A stretch of 64,000 nucleotides of DNA from Streptomyces sp. RKND-216 (GTDB lineage Bacteria > Actinomycetota > Actinomycetes > Streptomycetales > Streptomycetaceae): assembly GCF_004795255.1 (NCBI RefSeq), contig NZ_SSBQ01000002.1, forward strand, positions 229,001 through 293,000, given 5' to 3'. Shown here piece after piece: positions 59,801 through 64,000 of the stretch. The number at the start of each line of letters is the position of its first letter. Positions within the stretch are counted from its first letter, which is position 1. The translations under genes and the position numbers were made by a program. The notes beneath the pieces were generated by a model. That model was not told the DNA's origin and searched no databases. It saw nothing but the letters and a program-made list of their open reading frames with translations.

Positions 59801-62800
59801 GGCGAAGACGATGCCGGCGTAGGCCCCGGCGGACACGCCGCGCTCGCGGGCGATCTCCCGCATCATCTCGACGCCGCTGAAGAACCTGTGGTCCAGGTCG
59901 CGCCAGAGCTGGTGCTGGATGCGGTCCGCGAGGGCGAGGAAGCCGCCGCCGGGCCGCAGGTCGACCTCCAGCAGCGTGACGGAGGTGAAGTCGCCGATGA
60001 TCAGGTCGATGTCGGGATGCAGCGGGTGCCGGTTGAACAGCGGCACGTCGATGGTGAAGTGGCTGGTGCGGCTCCAGGCGCCGAGCACGGTGGCGTAGGC
60101 GGCGAGCTGGACGGCGGATGGCGTGATGCCCCGGGCGCTCGCCCGTTCCTTGACGCGGGCCCAGCGCTCGGCGTCGAGCCGGGAGATGCGGCGCCGGCGT
60201 TCCGGGCGGGCCTCCGGGGGAAGGCCGGTGCGGGCGACGGGCAGTTGCGGGTTGGGCGGCAGCGTGTGGACGCGATCCTGCCAGTAGGCCTTCGACCGGG
60301 CGTACGCCTCGGTGTCGCGCAGACCGCGCGCGGCGATCACGTAGTCGCGGAACGACACGGTCAGCGGTGGGAGTTCGGCCTCCGGGTCGGCGTACAGATC
60401 GCCGAGTTCCAGGAAGAACAGGCGGACGCTGGCGACGTCGGCGACGAGCAGGTCCAGGCTGACGTGGACGCGGGCGCGGCGGTCCCCGTGGCCGTCGCCG
60501 ATCCAGGTGACGCGGACGTCGAACATCGGCCACTGGTCCAGCGGCAGGATCTGGTGGCCCAGTTCGTCGCGGACCCGCTCCAGATGCGTGTCGAGGTCCT
60601 CCACGCCGGCTCCGCGCAGATCGTATTCGGTGAGGGGCACCTCCCCCACGTCGGGGAGGATGCGCTGGTGCCCCTCGGCGGAGACGACGGCACGGAGCAT
60701 CTCCTGCCGGTTCACCAGGGCGTTGAGGGCGGTTCGAAGGCGGTGCACGTCCAGGTCGGGGCAGTCGTACTCGGTGTAGAGGTGGATGGAGGACCCGCCC
60801 AGGTCGTAGGCGCTGCTGCGGCCGACGAGATAGCCGTGCTGGATCTCGGTCAACGGGAACGGTTCGTGCCGGTTGGCGGGGTCGGAGACCAGTTCGGGCC
60901 AATCGATGCCCTCCGCCCCGTCCCCGCGCAGGCTGGTCAGGATGCGCGTGACCACGTCCGAGACGCTGCCGCGGACGAAGTCGGCCATGGGAAGGGTGAG
61001 GTCGAAGTCACGGCCAAGGCTGTAGCGCAGCTCCACGATACGCAGCGACTCCAGCCCCAGCGCGATCAGCGGAGTGTCCTCGGGCACGTCGTCCGGGGCG
61101 ACGGCGAGCGCGGCGCCGATGCGGCGGCGCACCTCCGCGGTGACGACCTGGGCGCGCAGTTCGGGAGCGAGGGCGAGTGCCATGTCGCGCAGCGGTGCGG
61201 CGGCACGCGCTTCGGCCGCCTCGGCTCGTTCGGTCTCCCCGGCCTTTTCGGGTACGTGTCGGGTGCCGTCGTCCGTCGGCGCGGGTCGGCCGCGCGGGGA
61301 GTCGCTGTGCAGGGCGTCGATCTCCCCGTCGAGGAAGGACTGCCGGCAGGTGGTGCGGCGGATCTTGCCGCTGCCGGTGGTGGGGACGAGGTCGGGCCGG
61401 ACGAACAGCACGGTGTGCGGTTCGACCTCCTGTTCGGCGGTGATCCGGGTGCGGACGAGGCGACTCAGCTCGGCCAGGTCGGGCCCACTGTCGGTCTGTT
61501 CAACTCCCTGCACCACGACGAGGCGTTCGCCCTCTTCCGCGTCCACGGAGAACGCCGCGCCGGGGGCGGCGGCGAGCGCGGGGTGGGCGCGGCGCGCGGC
61601 GGCCTCCACGTCCTGCGGGTGGATGTTGCGGCCGCGGATGATGACGAGTTCTTTCAGCCGTCCGCACACGACGATGTCCTCGTCGTGGCGGAAAGCGAGG
61701 TCGCCGGTGCGCAGGTAGGGCCCGCCGCCGTCGGCGAGGCGTCCTTCGAAGGTCTCCTCGGTCTGCTCCGGGCGCTGCCAGTAGCCCTGGTTGACGACGT
61801 CGCCGCGGACCCATATCTCGCCGACCTCGCCGGGGCCGCATTCGGCGCGGGTCGCGGGGTCGACGACGAGCATTTGGAGACGGTCGTGCGCAGGACCGCA
61901 GCTCACGAGTTCCAGGGTGCGGCCGGCCCCTTGGGGGGCCTGCTGGGCCTTGCCCTGTTCCAGGGCGGCGGCGTCCACGGTGAGCGTCAGGGGGTCGGCG
62001 CCGCGGCGGCCGCAGATGCCGAGGGTCACCTCGGTGAGGCCGTAGCCGGGGAACCATGCCTCGGGGCGGAAGCCGTGCGGGCCGAAGGTCTCGGTGAACG
62101 CGTCGACGGTGCGTCGCTGGACGCGTTCGGCTGCGTTGAATGCCGAGTGCCAGCGGTCGAGGTCGAGCTGCTCGCGCTGCTCTCGGGTGACGCGCTCGAC
62201 GCATCGGTCGTAGGCGAAGTTCGGTCCGCAGCTGAAGACGGGTGCGGTGGCGTCGGAGATCGCCTTGAGCCACCGGAAGGGTTCGGCGACGAAGTCCTCA
62301 GGCGCGAGCAGGGTGCAGCGGCCGCCGATGAACTGCGACATGGTCACCGTGCCCGCGATGCCCAGCGCGTGATAGACGGGCATCCAGGTGACGACCTCGG
62401 CGCCCTCGGGAAGTTCGGCCAGGTCACGGAAGACGCGGAGCTGTTCCAGCAGGTTGGCGTAGGACACCATGACGCCCTTGGGGTTCCCGGTCGACCCGGA
62501 GGTGTACTGCATCAGCGCCAGATCGTCGTCGCGGGTGGCGGGCGGCGTCCACAGCGCCGCGTCGGCGTGCGGCCCGTCCACGGCCAGCCAGGGGACGTCC
62601 GGTGCGCCGCCCGCCTGCCAGGCGGCGCGCAGTTCGTCCGTCCGTGAGCCGTGGCAGAGCACGGCCGCCACGTCGGCGTCGAGTCCGACCTGCACGAACC
62701 GTTCACCCTGCACCGTGTCCGGCGCGCCCTTGGGCGGGGCGCAGGCGACGACGCAGGAGCCCGCGTAGTAGCAACCGAACTGGCCGGCGACGAAGTCCTC

Positions 62801-63052
62801 GCCGGGTGGAAGCAGCACGAGGACGCGCTGCCCGCCCGCCCCGTGGTGTTGAAGGGCGGCCGCCGTGGCGCGTGCCCGGGTGTCGAGCCGCACCCGGGTC
62901 AGGTCCACGGGCGGCAGCTCGTGCCCGTCCCCCTCGTCGAAAGCGGTGAAACGGAACGCCGCCGCGTCCGGTTCCGCCTCGACGCGCTCACGGAGGATGT
63001 TGAGCAAGCCGTTGGTGCGGAGCCCCGTGTCGTTCGGGAGGCCGACAGTCAT
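56816..63052 (-). CDS. Loading NRPS: FAAL-ACP-Cy-A(oxidase)-PCP
   Basis: 2078-aa first assembly-line protein. Residues 1-590 are a fatty acyl-AMP ligase (LMQYTSGSTGNPKGVMV at about 180, AWFPGYGLTEVTLGICG, TGSGKIRRTTCR) that loads a carboxylic acid on the ACP (LGLESLRIVE, about 669). A cyclisation domain (about 720-1150, D-x4-D-x2-S in LDLLVADVAS) precedes an A domain with residues read as D-L-G-N-W-S-S-I-W-K, close to the Cys code but atypical. Between A8 and A10 an FMN nitroreductase/McbC-like oxidase is inserted (about 1715-1895, RRSRRNYDTRVLPQ ... YASAGALYPVQTY), as in EpoB-type proteins, predicting oxidation of thiazoline to thiazole. PCP: MGADSIVVVR (about 2007). Start ATG 63052 after GGGGAT. 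Confidence 0.93.
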   Translation of the reverse strand: MTVGLPNDTGLRTNGLLNILRERVEAEPDAAAFRFTAFDEGDGHELPPVDLTRVRLDTRARATAAALQHHGAGGQRVLVLLPPGEDFVAGQFGCYYAGSCVVACAPPKGAPDTVQGERFVQVGLDADVAAVLCHGSRTDELRAAWQAGGAPDVPWLAVDGPHADAALWTPPATRDDDLALMQYTSGSTGNPKGVMVSYANLLEQLRVFRDLAELPEGAEVVTWMPVYHALGIAGTVTMSQFIGGRCTLLAPEDFVAEPFRWLKAISDATAPVFSCGPNFAYDRCVERVTREQREQLDLDRWHSAFNAAERVQRRTVDAFTETFGPHGFRPEAWFPGYGLTEVTLGICGRRGADPLTLTVDAAALEQGKAQQAPQGAGRTLELVSCGPAHDRLQMLVVDPATRAECGPGEVGEIWVRGDVVNQGYWQRPEQTEETFEGRLADGGGPYLRTGDLAFRHDEDIVVCGRLKELVIIRGRNIHPQDVEAAARRAHPALAAAPGAAFSVDAEEGERLVVVQGVEQTDSGPDLAELSRLVRTRITAEQEVEPHTVLFVRPDLVPTTGSGKIRRTTCRQSFLDGEIDALHSDSPRGRPAPTDDGTRHVPEKAGETERAEAAEARAAAPLRDMALALAPELRAQVVTAEVRRRIGAALAVAPDDVPEDTPLIALGLESLRIVELRYSLGRDFDLTLPMADFVRGSVSDVVTRILTSLRGDGAEGIDWPELVSDPANRHEPFPLTEIQHGYLVGRSSAYDLGGSSIHLYTEYDCPDLDVHRLRTALNALVNRQEMLRAVVSAEGHQRILPDVGEVPLTEYDLRGAGVEDLDTHLERVRDELGHQILPLDQWPMFDVRVTWIGDGHGDRRARVHVSLDLLVADVASVRLFFLELGDLYADPEAELPPLTVSFRDYVIAARGLRDTEAYARSKAYWQDRVHTLPPNPQLPVARTGLPPEARPERRRRISRLDAERWARVKERASARGITPSAVQLAAYATVLGAWSRTSHFTIDVPLFNRHPLHPDIDLIIGDFTSVTLLEVDLRPGGGFLALADRIQHQLWRDLDHRFFSGVEMMREIARERGVSAGAYAGIVFASAREQGRDQDFSQGDLGADWLGETVHAVSQTPQVLLDHQVYEDRGALTYKWDAVEAMFPPGVMDDMFAAYDRLVHALADDEAAWDADTVDVLPDAHREIADRANDTAGDLPDELLCTAVARHAAEHPEHTAVIAGGRTLGYGELYQHACRIGRTLREAGAVPGTLVAVELGKSVEQIVAVLAVHLSGAAYLPLDPDLPVERRSRLLTHSGARLILTPTAGTSHPIAEGTTEIPVDLDDTTGDSTPLPTVQRPDDLAYVLYTSGSTGEPKGVAQSHRAVLNTVADFADRSALTHQDRALALSALSFDLSAGDLFAVLRSGGALVLPEPGAVKDPARWLELMAEHGVTVWNSVPALMRMLLEHLGNPDGDGQPAHAGLSALRLVWFSGDWIPLDLPGRVRAAAPRARVVASGGPTETAIWCVAHDVTEDDREVIPYGLPMRNHTIDILDDRMQPCPLWVTGEMYIGGSGLADGYWRDHERTAASFVVHPRTGRRLYRSGDLGRRLPNGEIEILGREDHQVKIRGHRIEPGEIEAALLRHDAVRAAAVTPVGDTPESLRLAAVVVPARRGQAADPSRGEPDGSDDDLHDLALGDVLSDPLERLAFKARRPGLRTDLDGIAHTLPAPDRTAPEDAPPVRRSRRNYDTRVLPQSTLGRLLEPLCAAHDGGGALPRHRYASAGALYPVQTYLHVTEGRVEGLPGGTYYHDPDGHRLVEIRPGAALDAAVHAPENRQTHHRAAFTVLLVAHRGAVEPLYGKRARDFTLLEAGLMTQLLDDHATACGIGLCQVGFVRDTAELRDALALDDSAEILHGMLGGALTDEDAEPTPASGPEPLADALPRHLTAALPDYMVPTTFVEIPELPLTARGKLDRAALRRIAEEAAAQHTEDGPADGGAENDTEARILTVFRAALKEGTRVTVRDRFFDMGADSIVVVRIHRILQRELGREFPLMTMFEHPTIRSLAEHLTGAATGPDIVDDALERARARARHRRPARRRG

Positions 63053-63343
63053 GACGCTGATCCCCAATCTCGACGGTCTCGGACGGTCGCGACGTGAGGC
63101 GGCCGTACGCGTCCGAGAGAAGGATGGGCGGGCATGGGACGCCCTCCCAGACCCGAGTGAGGTGACCGAACGGGCACCCGGGAAGGTCGCCCGACTGCCG
63201 CGCAGTTCGAGGCTGCCTGCTGCTCGCCTGCCGGCCGAAGGTGGGCGGGTGCCCGTCTCGCCCCCGTCGGGTGCGGCCGCCCGTCCCGGCGGCGGGACGC
63301 GGCGTCCCCAGCGGGGCCGCAGAGCGGGACCGGAGGGTGAACG
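63053..63343. promoter_or_regulatory. Divergent promoter region, loading NRPS / dehydratase-like gene
   Basis: 291 bp containing the cluster dyad (63161-63178) and otherwise GC-rich sequence. No other dyad of comparable quality was noticed. The dehydratase-like gene has the ribosome site CGGAGGG at 63331-63337. Confidence 0.55.
63161..63178. promoter_or_regulatory. Cluster dyad, copy 4 (upstream of loading NRPS)
   Basis: GGTGACCG-AA-CGGGCACC, 7 of 8 arm pairs complementary, 109 bp from the loading NRPS start codon and 166 bp from the divergent gene. Flanking bases (GGGAAGGT) also resemble those beside copy 2 (GGGAGGGT). Confidence 0.7.
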
Positions 63344-64000
63344 ATGCGCGTACTGGTCGCGGGAGGAGCCGGATTCGCCGGCTGGCACTACGTCCGCGGG
63401 CTGCTCTCGTGGCCGGGTGCGGAGGCAGGGCCGAGCGGTGGTTCCGGGGCGGGTGAGCGTGGCCCGCGGGTGACGGTGCTGGACACCGCGGCCTCCCACT
63501 CGGGCAAAGTGCGCGCCGAGTCGCTGGCGCGCGACCCGGCCTGCTCGTTCGTCCGCGGCGACGCGCGCGACGCTCGCCTGCTGGCCTCCGTCGTGCCGGG
63601 CCACGATCTGGTCGTGGACTTCACCGCCGGCACGACGGACGGGCACCCCGGGACCCCGGAGCCGACGTCCGTCGACGCCCGCCTGAGCGCGGTCCGCGCC
63701 CTGCTCGACGCCGCTGTGAGGGCCCGGGTGCCACGCTTCGTGCGGGTGTCGCATTCCGGGGTGTACGGCGAGGCCGGCACAGCTCCGTGGCCGGAGAACG
63801 CCCCGCTGCGGCCGGGCACGCCGCACGCCGCCGCCACCGCGGCCGGTGACTTACTGGCTCTCGACCGCCACCGCACGCACGGCCTGCCCGTACTGGTCGC
63901 GCGGGGCCCGGATGCCTACGGCGGCGGGCAGTCGCCCGACGCGTACGTGCCCCGTGTCCTGGGCCACCTGCTCAGCGGCTCGCGGGTGCCCGCTGAGGAG
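63344..64000 (+). CDS. NAD-dependent epimerase/dehydratase-fold protein (partial, catalytic pair missing)
   Basis: 219 codons up to the window edge, no stop yet. The N-terminus MRVLVAGGAGFAGWHYVRGL is an extended SDR Rossmann motif, followed by FVRGDARDARLLASVV and DFTAG. The region VRVSHSGVYGEAG corresponds to VSTDEVYG of dTDP-glucose 4,6-dehydratases. The catalytic segment, normally PYSASKAASD, reads PHAAATAAGD (residues 160-169): Tyr is His and Lys is Thr. A TTA codon encodes residue 170 (63851-63853). A canonical dehydratase activity is therefore doubtful. The gene diverges from the loading NRPS and likely belongs to the cluster. Confidence 0.85.
   Translation, partial: MRVLVAGGAGFAGWHYVRGLLSWPGAEAGPSGGSGAGERGPRVTVLDTAASHSGKVRAESLARDPACSFVRGDARDARLLASVVPGHDLVVDFTAGTTDGHPGTPEPTSVDARLSAVRALLDAAVRARVPRFVRVSHSGVYGEAGTAPWPENAPLRPGTPHAAATAAGDLLALDRHRTHGLPVLVARGPDAYGGGQSPDAYVPRVLGHLLSGSRVPAEE

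Overview
The window is chromosomal DNA of a Streptomyces-like actinomycete. The G+C content is very high, codons end mostly in G or C, and genes are packed with ATGA/TGATG overlaps. The gene families (XylA/ROK, MatB, lipase maturation factor, class F sortase-type remnants, a bldA-type TTA codon) are typical of that genus. No plasmid or phage backbone, CRISPR array or rRNA was seen.

Region 1 (1-20.3 kb) is ordinary metabolism: a divergent xylA/xylB locus with a ROK regulator; matB with a frameshifted carboxyltransferase; an orphan sugar-binding lipoprotein; a lipase maturation factor; a surface-glycan sulfation operon (sulfotransferase, unknown 158-aa protein, GT4 glycosyltransferase, cysC, cysD, but no cysN); a complete sugar ABC importer; a thiolase; and a type II NADH dehydrogenase-like flavoprotein.

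Region 2 (20.4-29.2 kb) starts at a tRNA-Pro(GGG) gene and looks like a decayed integration island. It holds the 3' end of a tyrosine integrase, an IS3 scrap, a peroxiredoxin/TetR pair with a repeated operator-like motif, a HAD hydrolase, fragments of a flavoprotein reductase, a sortase-like protein and a surface protein, an intact NfeD/SPFH pair, an IS630 remnant, two tandem Gly-rich bacteriocin-like peptides, and a broken RpiR regulator.

Region 3 (29.2-64 kb, running off the right edge) is a hybrid NRPS-PKS gene cluster. On the minus strand the megasynthases appear in assembly order: FAAL-ACP-Cy-A(with inserted oxidase)-PCP; KS-AT-ACP-Cy-A-PCP-E*; C-A-PCP; C-A-PCP-C-A-PCP-thioester reductase. 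The inferred scaffold is an acyl starter joined to a Cys-derived thiazole, one malonate unit, a Cys-derived thiazoline and three more residues, released reductively as aldehyde or alcohol. Accessory genes are a type II thioesterase, an acyl-CoA dehydrogenase, a flavin monooxygenase, a second-type panD, a DHA2 exporter, a JmjC-like oxygenase, a truncated adenylation-like protein, a dehydratase-fold protein lacking its catalytic pair, and an atypical LuxR regulator. I do not recognise the product. No MbtH protein or phosphopantetheinyl transferase is present in the window.

The most interesting unlisted signal is an 18-bp dyad, GGTGNCCG-NN-CGGGYACC. It stands upstream of all four transcription starts in the cluster (regulator, panD operon, exporter/oxygenase, loading NRPS/dehydratase) and is exactly 109 bp from two of the start codons and 143-144 bp from the other two.
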